This document shows, piece by piece, positions 27,007 to 35,578 of a DNA stretch of 64,000 nt. Position numbers and translations under genes: made by a program. This DNA is from Parasedimentitalea marina. GTDB taxonomy: Bacteria; Pseudomonadota; Alphaproteobacteria; Rhodobacterales; Rhodobacteraceae. How positions within the stretch are numbered: the stretch's first letter is position 1; every line of letters begins with the position of its first letter. Below the pieces are notes generated by a model. It saw only the letters and a program-made list of their open reading frames with translations. It did no database searches and was not told the DNA's origin. The stretch is taken from the NCBI RefSeq assembly GCF_004006175.1, contig NZ_CP033219.1, positions 4,030,001 to 4,094,000 of the forward strand, read 5' to 3'.

Positions 27007-27921
27007 ATGAGCACAACAGATACCGATGCAATTTTTACTCATGGCAGCCTAATGCGCCATGTGGCAGTGATGTCATTTACTTCAAGTATCGGCTTGATGG
27101 CCATATTTGCTGTTGATTTGATCGACATGATTTTCATCTCGATGTTGGGCAAAGACGCTCTGGCTGCGGCAGCAGGGTATGCCAGTACTCTGTTGTTTTT
27201 TACCAACTCAATCAGCATGGGCCTGTCCATAGCTGCGGGAGCACTTGTCTCAAAAGCTTTGGGACGCGGAAAATTGACCGAGGCCCGGGAATTTGCGACA
27301 AGTGTAGCCTTTTTCACGGCGATAACCGGTTGCGTTCTACCATTCTTCATCCTGCTTAATCTGGGTGCTTTGCTTGGTGTGCTTGGGGCGTCTGGAGTAG
27401 TGGCCGAACAGGCAAAAAGCTATTTGTGGATTAACATGCCCACAATGTCAGTGATTGGTGTGGCAATGACGGGAATGGCCGTTTTGCGCGCCTATGGTGA
27501 TGCTCGCCGATCGATGTACTCAACGCTCTTGGGCGGTCTTGCCAATGCGGTGTTCGACGCAATTGGTATAACCAGACAACTGATCTTTCTGTTTTGCGGT
27601 CCGCTAGCATTGGTATCTTTCTTCAACGGTGCAATTTTTGCGGCTAACGCCACATTTAACAACCTTGGCCATCCACTGTATTCAGCTTGGATAAACTGGG
27701 GAAAAAACACGGTCGGCACTTTACCCTTCGTTCTAATAGGGGCTGCCTTCTGGGGGGCACCGGGTATTTTAGTAGGGCAAGCTGTGGGTGTGATTATCTT
27801 CTCTGTCATTGCAATCACATTGGCCATGAGAGTTGTTGCTGCCCCTTCGGAGAAATCAGTCAAACGACCGTTTTTGAAACACCACAGAAACCACATATTA
27901 TGTAGTCAAGGTCGGTGGTGA
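27007..27921 (+). pseudogene. MATE efflux transporter with a large internal in-frame deletion
   Basis: 304 residues from the ATG at 27007; MATE proteins are usually about 450. The N-terminal six-helix half is normal up to SMYSTLLGGLANAVFDAI (about residue 185). The sequence then jumps to GITRQLIFLFCGPLALVSFF, which belongs to the second half near helix 10. About 140 residues are missing with the frame kept. The product would lack several helices and is unlikely to transport. A longer frame starting at 26887 lies inside the pirin gene and is not used. Starts 10 bases after the pirin stop. Confidence 0.7.
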
Positions 27922-27992
27922 TCATCAAAAATAGACACCTCTACTGAGGCCCGTCTTTATGTAAGTAGTCTTCTTAAAGCTGAGGAACCAAT

Positions 27993-29159
27993 ATGCCTAA
28001 CCAAGTGAAGTTTCGCCTTGCACCTCGTGATCGTCACGAAACACATCGTGCCGCAACGCCACTCGAACTCATGTTTGATCTGGCCTCAGTCATAGCGATT
28101 GCTACGGCTGCAACCGGTCTGCACCACGCGGTTGCTCACTCACATTTTGCTGACGGGGTGGTCGGTTTCTTCTTTGCTTTTTTCATGATTTGGCTGGCTT
28201 GGATGAACTACACGTGGTTTGCATCAGCCTATGACAATGGCCACCGTTGGTTCCAGATCATCTCGATGGCGATCATGTTCGGGTCATTGGTTCTGGCGGC
28301 TGGCATTCCTGCTGTATTTGCAGGCGAACCCCTATTTCTAGTCTTGATTGGTTTTATCATCATGCGCCTTGGGTTGGTCGTTCTTTGGCTTGCCGCTGCG
28401 CAAAGTGGCTCAGGTCACAGGGAAACTTCCTTGCGCTATGCGGGGGGGATAGCAGCCTTACAAGTTTTTTGGGTTGCTATAATCCTGATGATCCCAGCCA
28501 CGTCGGCAGCGCTGAAATGGGCTTTTCTACTAGGCTTTGCGATGGAGCTGGCCGTTCCTGTCTTCTCGGAAGGGAGCAACAGAACTGCTTGGCATAAGCA
28601 TCATATTATCGAGCGCTATGGTCTTTTGAATATCATTGTACTCGGCGAGTGCTTTTTGGCCGTTGTTATGGCGATCAAAGGAGAAGGCGGGTTGCCGTCC
28701 TGGCAATTGCTTGAAATCGGATTATTGGCCTCTATCATCACATTTGCGCTTTGGGCACTCTATTTCAACGGCCATGATCACTTGCCTCATGAGGAGAAAA
28801 ACCATGTTCTGATTTGGGGCTACGGTCACTTCACTCTGTTTGCATCAGGGGCCGCAACCGGCGCAGGATTTGCGGTTATGGTCGACTTCGCCAATCATAG
28901 TGCACATCTTAGTGAGACCGCAGCGGCGTTGTCAGTCGCTATTCCAGTGTCTCTCTATGTAATGTCGGTATGGCTCGTTCGTGACCGGTATTGGTTGGTT
29001 GGCGGCGCCCAATTTGTGATGCCCGGTTGCGCAGTGGCGGTTTTACTCGCAGCTTTCTTTGCCAGTTCTCACGTGTTGCTTCTTATCGCGGCGGTGCTGA
29101 TCGGAACCTTGATAATACGTACAAATTTGGGTGCAAATTTAGCGGTGAAAGAAAAATAG
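27993..29159 (+). CDS. low-temperature-requirement A (LtrA) family membrane protein
   Basis: 388 residues with about ten to twelve hydrophobic segments. The start (FRLAPRDRHETHRAATPLEL followed by MFDLASVIAI) is the family signature 'R...HR..TpLELfFDL', and HHIIERYGLLNIIVLGE at about 205-221 is its second. LtrA proteins are multi-pass membrane proteins of unknown biochemical function, named for cold growth in Listeria. The CDGSH gene starts 2 bases after its stop, so the two are transcribed together. Confidence 0.85.
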   Translation: MPNQVKFRLAPRDRHETHRAATPLELMFDLASVIAIATAATGLHHAVAHSHFADGVVGFFFAFFMIWLAWMNYTWFASAYDNGHRWFQIISMAIMFGSLVLAAGIPAVFAGEPLFLVLIGFIIMRLGLVVLWLAAAQSGSGHRETSLRYAGGIAALQVFWVAIILMIPATSAALKWAFLLGFAMELAVPVFSEGSNRTAWHKHHIIERYGLLNIIVLGECFLAVVMAIKGEGGLPSWQLLEIGLLASIITFALWALYFNGHDHLPHEEKNHVLIWGYGHFTLFASGAATGAGFAVMVDFANHSAHLSETAAALSVAIPVSLYVMSVWLVRDRYWLVGGAQFVMPGCAVAVLLAAFFASSHVLLLIAAVLIGTLIIRTNLGANLAVKEK

Positions 29160-29161
29160 GG

Positions 29162-29794
29162 ATGTCCAATTCTGAAAATGAAAATATCACTGTTCATTTC
29201 CACGGGAAGAAGTGTGTTCATGCAAGGCGTTGCGTCTTGGGTCTGCCTGATGTGTTCCAACCTGGAGCAAAAGGAGGATGGATATCTCCTGACAATGCAA
29301 ACGCCGATGACATCGCTCAGGTGATTGACAGCTGCCCCTCCGGTGCACTGACCTATGAGCGCAAAGATGGGGGTAAAGGCGAAACTCAACCAAAAGTGAA
29401 TACCCTTCGACTCAATGAAAACGGCCCCAATGAGATCAAGGGCGATATCCAAATACCCAACGAAGAGCCGTACACGCGTGTTTTGCTTTGCCGCTGCGGC
29501 AAATCCAACAACATGCCATTTTGCGACAATAGCCATCTGAGTACAGACTTTGTTGCTTCAGGAGAGGTGCAGACAACCCAAAGTGCAGATACTCCGACAA
29601 CCCGCGATGGGTCTCTTTTGGTCACGCCGATAAAAGACGGTCCAGTCATGGTTTCTGGAAATCTCGAAATTATTGCTGGATCTGGTCGTCGTATAGCGAC
29701 AGGAGAGAAATTTGTTCTTTGCCGCTGTGGGGCGTCAAAGAACAAGCCTTTTTGCGATGGCCAGCACAAGAAAACTGGGTTTGAAACCGGCTGA
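29162..29794 (+). CDS. CDGSH iron-sulfur protein with N-terminal mono-cluster domain
   Basis: 210 residues. N-terminal part (HGKKCVHARRCVLGLPDVF, then VIDSCPSGAL) is the divergent 4Fe-4S mono-cluster domain of the YjdI type. It is followed by two CDGSH-type [2Fe-2S] domains: LLCRCGKSNNMPFCDNSH and LCRCGASKNKPFCDGQHKK. All three Cys and the His of each are present. Redox-sensing or electron-transfer role in the cytoplasm. The ATG at 29162 is chosen because the longer frame starts deep inside ltrA. Confidence 0.88.
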   Translation: MSNSENENITVHFHGKKCVHARRCVLGLPDVFQPGAKGGWISPDNANADDIAQVIDSCPSGALTYERKDGGKGETQPKVNTLRLNENGPNEIKGDIQIPNEEPYTRVLLCRCGKSNNMPFCDNSHLSTDFVASGEVQTTQSADTPTTRDGSLLVTPIKDGPVMVSGNLEIIAGSGRRIATGEKFVLCRCGASKNKPFCDGQHKKTGFETG

Positions 29795-30206
29795 TCAACA
29801 TCCTTGCAAGAACTAAAAAAGAGCTAATAGCTTTGCCACACTGAGATTTCCGTTTCTTAATCCGAAGCCGAGCTTGCTTTGTCGCAAAAGAGTACAGCTG
29901 TCACCTGTTCTTGATCAGCTGCAAAACCAGCTGGCTGGCAGACGCGATCGGCGTTCCAGGCAGAAAATTACTACACTTCATCCATCTCTTGATATGACCT
30001 GCGCCTCATCCGAAGCGTGTCCAAGACTTTTAGTATCTGAAAAGTGGGGCGGCGGATGGACTCATTGGTCCTGGGTATTCCAAGAGTTACGCGCATATAT
30101 TATTATACTTTTTGCAATAATATATGCGTTAAAATTATCATTCTCTGTTGCAGAGTGTTGACCTATGTTGATTACAACATCGTCTCGTTCAGAGAGAGAG
30201 GTCAAA
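29795..30206. other. intergenic with promoter of cassette 2
   Basis: 412 bases with no gene; an open frame at 29874-30161 has no family features and reads through the promoter. The right part holds the perfect inverted repeat at 30092-30128 and the shared 12-mer at 30133-30144. Confidence 0.55.
30092..30144 (+). promoter_or_regulatory. 13-bp perfect inverted repeat and promoter of dioxygenase cassette 2
   Basis: Arms CGCATATATTATT (30092-30104) and AATAATATATGCG (30116-30128) are perfect, with an 11-base centre. AATTATCATTCT at 30133-30144 is identical to the element before cassette 1. TTGCAA at 30113-30118 and TATCAT at 30136-30141 stand close to 17-18 bases apart and could be the -35 and -10 boxes, so a bound protein would cover the promoter. 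Confidence 0.55.
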
Positions 30207-31139
30207 ATGATTAAAACTATCAAAGGCTTGCATCACGTCACTTCGATGGCCGCGAATGCCAAAGTGAATAATCAGTTTTTCACCGAAACAATGGGCCTGC
30301 GCCGGGTCAAGAAGACTGTGAACTTTGACGCACCTGAAATCTATCACCTCTATTACGGAGACGAAATTGGTACGCCGGGATCGGTGATGACATATTTCCC
30401 ATTCCAGCAAATACTGAAAGGAAAACGTGGTAACGGCGAAGTCGGTATCACTGAATTTGCGGTTCCCGAGAACGCACTCGGATTCTGGAAAGAGCGCCTT
30501 GCCACACAGGGTGTTCCAGGGTTGGAGCAGAGCAATTTCTTGGGGGAAACCCGCCTGGAATTCGATGGGCCGGATGGCGACAGCTTTGCACTAGTTGAAT
30601 CTGACCAGAGGGGTCGTGCTCCGTGGGCGGGTGGTGACATACCCGAGGAAGCAGGCATTCTCGGCTTTCGTGGTGCACGTTTGAGATTGCGTGACACCTC
30701 TGCCACCGGAGAACTTTTGACATTCATGGGCTACCAGAAAGGTGAGACCAGCGGCAATGTCACTCGCTATCTGGTCGAAGGTGGAAATGCAGCAGATAGC
30801 ATAGACCTTGAGGAAATGCCGCAAGGTGCTGCTGCTCAAGAGGGGGCGGGATCGGTGCATCACATCGCCTTCGCTGTTGATGACCGTGCAACACAGGATG
30901 AAGTGCGCAAGGCGCTTTTAGATACGGGCTACCAAGTAACCCCGGTGATAGACCGAGATTACTTTTACGCGATCTATTTTCGCACACCGGGCGGTGTTTT
31001 GTTTGAAATTGCAACCAATGAGCCTGGATTTGATCGTGATGAGGACCCTGCACATTTGGGCGAGTCACTGAAACTTCCGGCACGCTATGAGCCGTATCGC
31101 ACCCAAATCGAGCAGAGCCTTCCTGACATTGCAGCCTGA
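30207..31139 (+). CDS. ring-cleaving dioxygenase, VOC superfamily (MhqO/LinE-like), copy 2
   Basis: 310 residues, close paralogue of the protein at 21478: shared GLHHVTS start, KKTVNFD, ITEFA-VPE segment, SVHHIAFAVDDRA and VLFEIATNEPGFDRDED. The same metal-binding residues are present. The start at 30207 aligns with the paralogue and has an AGAGAGAGG-type ribosome site; the longer frame from 30165 is disfavoured. Probably cleaves a hydroquinone or related ring. Followed 20 bases later by the paralogous esterase. Confidence 0.87.
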   Translation: MIKTIKGLHHVTSMAANAKVNNQFFTETMGLRRVKKTVNFDAPEIYHLYYGDEIGTPGSVMTYFPFQQILKGKRGNGEVGITEFAVPENALGFWKERLATQGVPGLEQSNFLGETRLEFDGPDGDSFALVESDQRGRAPWAGGDIPEEAGILGFRGARLRLRDTSATGELLTFMGYQKGETSGNVTRYLVEGGNAADSIDLEEMPQGAAAQEGAGSVHHIAFAVDDRATQDEVRKALLDTGYQVTPVIDRDYFYAIYFRTPGGVLFEIATNEPGFDRDEDPAHLGESLKLPARYEPYRTQIEQSLPDIAA

Positions 31140-31159
31140 GCGTGGGAAAGGAGAAACCG

Positions 31160-31804
31160 ATGCTGAATGGCGGATATGAATACCTCACGAGAACACCAGT
31201 CAATGGTGCCCCACTTATTTTCGCCTTTCACGGCACCGGTGGAAATGAAGAACAATTCTTCGAATTGGCTCAAGATCTGGTCCCTGGGGCGGGCGTGATT
31301 TCGCCCCGGGGAGATGTGCTTGAAATGCATGCTACCCGGTTCTTTCGGCGCACAGGTGAAGGTGTTTACGATATGGAAGACCTCGCCGCACGAACTACGA
31401 AAATGGCTGAATTTATTGCAGTATTCAAAGCACGATACGCTAATGTGCCAATCTTTGGCTTTGGATATTCCAATGGCGCCAACATTTTAGCCTCGGTCGC
31501 TATGAGGTATCCCAATCTGTTTGATCGTATCGGGTTGCTGCACCCGCTTATCCCGTGGGCACCGTCCCCAGAGCCTGGCTTGGCGGGATGCAAAGTTCTG
31601 ATTTCTGCCGGGCGGCGTGATCCGATTTGTCCTTGGTCGCAAAGCCAAGCTCTCATTGACTGGTTTGAAGCACAAAGTGCCGAAGTCACAACAGTCATCC
31701 ATGATGGAGGACATGAAATCCATCGTGAAGAAATTGATGGGCTATCCCAGCTGTTTGCACTTACCCATCCAATCCCTGGGAAGGAAATGGAGATTACTCA
31801 ATGA
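31160..31804 (+). CDS. alpha/beta hydrolase of the MhqD/carboxylesterase type, copy 2
   Basis: 214 residues, paralogue of the protein at 22422 with the catalytic set at the same numbers: Ser104 (GFGYSNGA), Asp154 (GRRDPICP) and His185 (HDGGHE). The ATG at 31160 follows an AAAGGAG ribosome site by 6 bases; a GTG at 31142 is less likely. The XapX gene overlaps its stop by 4 bases. Works with the dioxygenase before it, by analogy with the mhqD-mhqO pairing. Confidence 0.87.
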   Translation: MLNGGYEYLTRTPVNGAPLIFAFHGTGGNEEQFFELAQDLVPGAGVISPRGDVLEMHATRFFRRTGEGVYDMEDLAARTTKMAEFIAVFKARYANVPIFGFGYSNGANILASVAMRYPNLFDRIGLLHPLIPWAPSPEPGLAGCKVLISAGRRDPICPWSQSQALIDWFEAQSAEVTTVIHDGGHEIHREEIDGLSQLFALTHPIPGKEMEITQ

Positions 31805-32046
31805 CATGGTTGCCATACTTCTTGTCGCTCGGTGTAGGTCTGGGAATAGGAGTAATTTACGGCCTGATTTCCGTTCGCTCTCCCGCGCCGCCGATAATTG
31901 CTTTGCTGGGGCTTTTCGGAATGCTGGCTGGCGAGACCGTTGTGCACTGGTTGCGCGGTCATTCACAACCGCTGGCGCAAGCGATGCATCTGAAATCCTT
32001 TGCAGCGACCAAAAACCAACCCCCAGATCACTCAAATAAGACCTGA
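31801..32046 (+). CDS. XapX (DUF1427) small membrane protein
   Basis: 81 residues with two hydrophobic segments (LPYFLSLGVGLGIGVIYGLI, then PPIIALLGLFGMLAGETVV) and the family's 'SVRSPAPPiiALlGLlGmLaGE' link between them. XapX proteins are of unknown function. Coupled to the esterase by an ATGA overlap, so it is part of cassette 2. The tail after residue 60 is hydrophilic. Confidence 0.82.
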   Translation: MTWLPYFLSLGVGLGIGVIYGLISVRSPAPPIIALLGLFGMLAGETVVHWLRGHSQPLAQAMHLKSFAATKNQPPDHSNKT

Positions 32047-32150
32047 ACCATTGCGACCGCCAATGGAAGAAGTCTCTCAACTGACCTGATGGCCAGCTGA
32101 GCGCTGAGATCTGCCCAATCATACTATTTCTCGTGAAAATGGAGGACCCC

Positions 32151-32840
32151 ATGTCCAAACTAGAAGTACTAACCCCACAAAACAGTCAGCTGATTTTCAT
32201 CGACCATCAGCCACAAATGGCCTTTGGCGTGCAGTCGATAGATCGACAGGCGCTGAAGAACAATACAGTTGCTTTGGCAAAGGCAGCCAGGGTCTTTGAC
32301 ATCCCGACGACCATCACTACCGTCGAGACCGAGAGTTTCTCGGGCCATACATACCCTGAACTTTTGGACGTCTTTCCCGACGCGCCCTTGCTGGAACGAA
32401 CTTCGATGAATTCCTGGGACGACCAGAAAGTTCGCGATGCCTTGGCAAATGGCGCCGAAGAAGGACGCAAAAAGATTGTCGTTTCGGGCCTTTGGACCGA
32501 AGTGTGCAATACGACTTTTGCCCTGTCGGCAATGAACGACACAGATTATGAGATATACATGGTGGCCGACGCCTCGGGAGGCACATCGGTAGAGGCCCAT
32601 AAATATGCGATGGACCGCATGGTTCAAGCCGGGGTCATTCCGGTAACTTGGCAACAAGTTTTGCTGGAATGGCAGCGCGACTGGGCCCGGAGAGAGACTT
32701 ATGACGCGACCATCGCTCTGGCTCAGGAACATTCTGGCGCCTATGGGATGGGTGTCGATTACGCTTATTCCATGGTGCACAAGGCTCCTAGCCGCACCAC
32801 GCATACAGGGCAGAAATTAGATCCGGTACCAGCACGGTAA
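32151..32840 (+). CDS. isochorismatase-family hydrolase (YcaC-like)
   Basis: 229 residues. Catalytic Asp18 in FIDHQPQMAFG and Cys119 in GLWTEVCNTTFAL; the position of the usual Lys is occupied by Arg83 (LERTSMNSWDD), as in YcaC-like members. The fold hydrolyses amides or vinyl ethers; substrates of this branch are unknown. The ATG at 32151 has a GGAGG site 7 bases before it and removes an unlikely N-terminal extension. Follows the XapX gene by 104 bases. Confidence 0.85.
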   Translation: MSKLEVLTPQNSQLIFIDHQPQMAFGVQSIDRQALKNNTVALAKAARVFDIPTTITTVETESFSGHTYPELLDVFPDAPLLERTSMNSWDDQKVRDALANGAEEGRKKIVVSGLWTEVCNTTFALSAMNDTDYEIYMVADASGGTSVEAHKYAMDRMVQAGVIPVTWQQVLLEWQRDWARRETYDATIALAQEHSGAYGMGVDYAYSMVHKAPSRTTHTGQKLDPVPAR

Positions 32841-33014
32841 CTGCCCCAAGAATTCCACATACTGCTGGGTGCAATGTGACTTCCCCAATTCGCACCTGGC
32901 GCTTCTTTCCGAAGAGAGTCGACCATGCCCACAGGTCGCTGCGGTCTTTTGTTCGGCGCTGGCACAAGCGCCGCTCTGAATACCACTCACTCGTTCACCG
33001 CTTGGAGCCGAACC

Positions 33015-34880
33015 ATGCCTGCACCTGATCTCATTCTGCACAATGGAAAAATAACCACTTTGGATCCTGCCAATCCCGAGGCTACTGCAATTGCAGTCAC
33101 CAACGGGCTGATCAGTGCCACCGGCAAAGATGCTGACATCATGCGGATGGCAACTGACGGCACGCAAATAATTGATCTGAACCGTCGCCGGGCTATTCCG
33201 GGTCTGAATGACAGCCACACGCATGTGATCCGTGGCGGGCTGAGCTACAACATGGAATTGCGGTGGGAGAATGTACCTTCCGTTTCGGATGCCCTTTCCT
33301 TGTTGCGGCGACAGGCCGCCAACACGCCTGCGCCACAGTGGGTGCGGGTCGTTGGTGGCTGGTCGGAATTTCAGTTTGCCGAACGCCGCATGCCGACTCT
33401 GGACGAGATAAACGAAGCCGCCCCGGATACACCGGTCTTCATTCTGCATCTCTATGCGCGAGCGCTGTTGAATCGCTCCGCTTTGCGCGTGCTTGGCATC
33501 GACAAGGATACCCCCAACCCGCCGGGTGGCGAGATAGCGAGAGACACGAATGGCAACCCGACTGGTATGCTAATTGCCAAACCATCGGCTCTGATCCTTT
33601 ATTCAACCCTTTCACAGGGGCCAAAACTGCCGGTTGAGGATCAGATTAACTCGACCCGCCATTTCATGCGCGAGTTGAACCGGCTGGGCGTTACATCGGT
33701 GATCGACGCAGGTGGCGGTGGGCAGAACTATCCTGATGACTACGATGTGGTGCAGCAGCTCAATGCAGAGGATCAACTTACTCTGCGCATTGCGTATAAC
33801 CTGTTTGCCCAAACCCCAGGTCAAGAATTGTCCGACTATGAACGCTGGATTGGTATGACCGAGCCTGGTGCCGGTGATGCCATGTTGAGGATGAATGGCG
33901 CGGGCGAGAACCTCGCCTGGTCGGCAGCGGACTTCGAAAATTTCCTGGAACCACGCCCGGACCCTGCTCCGGTGATGGAGGGTGAATTGGAGAAGATCGT
34001 TGAGCTGCTGGCAACCAACGAATGGCCTTTCCGCATTCATGCAACCTATGATGAGACCATAGATCGCTTTCTGACAGTGTTTGAGCGGGTGAACGGCAAA
34101 ACGCCCTTCAAGACCCGTTTTATCATCGATCACGCAGAAACCATCAGCCCCAGCAATATTGAACGGATCAAAGCACTCGGAGGTGGTATCGCCACGCAGC
34201 ACCGAATGGCGTTCCAGGGCGAGTACTTTGTCGATCGCTATGGCGCGCAGGCAGCCAAAGCCACGCCACCCATTCGCGAGATGCTCAAAACGGGTCTTCC
34301 CGTCGGCGGCGGTACCGACGCCACCCGGGTTGCAAGCTATGACCCTTGGGTGGCGATGCACTGGCTGAGTACGGGCAAAACGGTTGGTGGGCTGGAACTA
34401 TATGGCGAGGACAACTTGCTGACCCGTGAGGAAGCATTGGCCATTTGGACTACTGGCTCGGCCTGGTTTTCCGGAGAGCAGGGCGTAAAGGGAACGCTTG
34501 CGCCAGGGATGTATGCCGATCTGGCAGTGTTGTCGGACGATCTGATGACCGTTGAAGATACCAAGATCCGCAGCATCACCTCGGTGATGACCATGGTGGG
34601 TGGAAGAGTTGTTTTTGGCGATGCCGAGTATTCCGATCTAGACAGGCCCCCACCGCCTTCAAGCCCCGACTGGTCGGTCAACGCGAGTTTTGCAAGCCCC
34701 GGTGAACGAAAAGCCGCGTTGACGCCCGCATCAACCGAGATGCGGGCCTGTCATGACAGCTGTGCGAACGGTTGTGGTCTGCATGGACACGATCACGGCA
34801 TTGCCTGGACCAACCCGATCCCTGTCGGCGACAAGAATGCGTTCTGGGGTGCATTGGGCTGTTCGTGCTTTGCCGTCTGA
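33015..34880 (+). CDS. YtcJ-type amidohydrolase with a Cys/His-rich tail
   Basis: 621 residues from the ATG at 33015 (MPAPDLILHNGKITTLDPAN), the usual start of the family; a frame from 32925 would add 30 residues of no known use. Metal motif GLNDSHTHVIRG at about 60-72, and later the HATYDETIDRF, FIIDHAE and GGGTDATRV segments. The last 45 residues carry CHDSCANGCGLHGHDHG and GCSCFAV, five Cys and three His, an extra metal-binding tail not needed by the core enzyme. Likely hydrolyses an amide, imide or ester. The DoxX gene follows 3 bases later. Confidence 0.85.
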   Translation: MPAPDLILHNGKITTLDPANPEATAIAVTNGLISATGKDADIMRMATDGTQIIDLNRRRAIPGLNDSHTHVIRGGLSYNMELRWENVPSVSDALSLLRRQAANTPAPQWVRVVGGWSEFQFAERRMPTLDEINEAAPDTPVFILHLYARALLNRSALRVLGIDKDTPNPPGGEIARDTNGNPTGMLIAKPSALILYSTLSQGPKLPVEDQINSTRHFMRELNRLGVTSVIDAGGGGQNYPDDYDVVQQLNAEDQLTLRIAYNLFAQTPGQELSDYERWIGMTEPGAGDAMLRMNGAGENLAWSAADFENFLEPRPDPAPVMEGELEKIVELLATNEWPFRIHATYDETIDRFLTVFERVNGKTPFKTRFIIDHAETISPSNIERIKALGGGIATQHRMAFQGEYFVDRYGAQAAKATPPIREMLKTGLPVGGGTDATRVASYDPWVAMHWLSTGKTVGGLELYGEDNLLTREEALAIWTTGSAWFSGEQGVKGTLAPGMYADLAVLSDDLMTVEDTKIRSITSVMTMVGGRVVFGDAEYSDLDRPPPPSSPDWSVNASFASPGERKAALTPASTEMRACHDSCANGCGLHGHDHGIAWTNPIPVGDKNAFWGALGCSCFAV

Positions 34881-34883
34881 GCG

Positions 34884-35267
34884 ATGACAACAGATCCGAT
34901 CATATTACCCGAAATAATAGGAACGGTCGTTGTGACCGTTCCATTCTGGGTCAGCGCCTGGGTTAAGGCTAGCGATTTAAACAAGGCGATATGTGAGATT
35001 GCGACACTTGGCTTGCCTTTTCCACGGGCAACGACGGCTGCAGTAATAGGGCTGCAAGCCTCTGCAAGTGCATTGATCATTACGGGGTATCTCGTCTGGC
35101 CTTCCGCCTTCGCTTTGATTGCCTTTACTGGTCTGGCATCTCTTCAAGCTCATCGGTTTTGGGAACACGACGGAATACTCCGAACCACTAATTTCAACGC
35201 CTTTATGGCAAACATCGGCTTGATCGGTGGCCTGCTATTGGGGGCGGTTGTTCGATCAACACCCTGA
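34884..35267 (+). CDS. DoxX-family membrane protein
   Basis: 127 residues with four hydrophobic segments (about 6-25, 45-70, 72-90 and 105-122) and the DoxX-like LGLPFPRATTAAVIGLQASA region and HRFWEHDG motif after the third. DoxX proteins are small membrane proteins linked to quinone or thiol redox stress. Lies 3 bases behind the amidohydrolase and 11 ahead of the GNAT gene, in the same operon. Confidence 0.78.
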   Translation: MTTDPIILPEIIGTVVVTVPFWVSAWVKASDLNKAICEIATLGLPFPRATTAAVIGLQASASALIITGYLVWPSAFALIAFTGLASLQAHRFWEHDGILRTTNFNAFMANIGLIGGLLLGAVVRSTP

Positions 35268-35278
35268 AAGGGAGATCT

Positions 35279-35578
35279 ATGATCAATATCAAAATTGTCC
35301 GTGAGGATACTGATACTAAAGGTCGGTACATTGCCCGGGTCGATGAATTGGAAGGTGAAGGTGAACTAACGTTCTCGAAGGCTTCAGAACAGCTCATCAT
35401 TGTCGACCACACAGCGGTATCTGACGGTATGCGGGGCAAGGGCATTGCCCGCGCATTGGCCACGCGCGTCATTTCTGACGCGCGAGACGCGGGTCAGCGT
35501 ATTGTACCGCTTTGTCCCTTCATGCGCAGCTACGCAGACCGCCATCATGAGGAGACTGCTGATGTCATCCAGAGATGA
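35279..35578 (+). CDS. NATD1/YjdJ-type GNAT N-acetyltransferase
   Basis: 99 residues, the small GNAT branch of the GCN5 fold: strand ELTFSKASEQLIIVDHTAVS, then the acetyl-CoA loop GMRGKGIARALA near 50-61, and VPLCPFMRSYADRHHEE near the end. Substrate unknown. A good AAGGGAG ribosome site precedes the ATG. Its 3' end overlaps the start of the MFS gene by 17 bases. Confidence 0.87.
   Translation: MINIKIVREDTDTKGRYIARVDELEGEGELTFSKASEQLIIVDHTAVSDGMRGKGIARALATRVISDARDAGQRIVPLCPFMRSYADRHHEETADVIQR

Noticed and set aside
29874..30161. 95-codon frame before dioxygenase copy 2
   Set aside because: It reads straight through the inverted repeat and promoter and resembles no protein.
33612..34361. 249-codon frame antisense to the amidohydrolase
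   Set aside because: The plus-strand enzyme is clear; the antisense product is a shadow.
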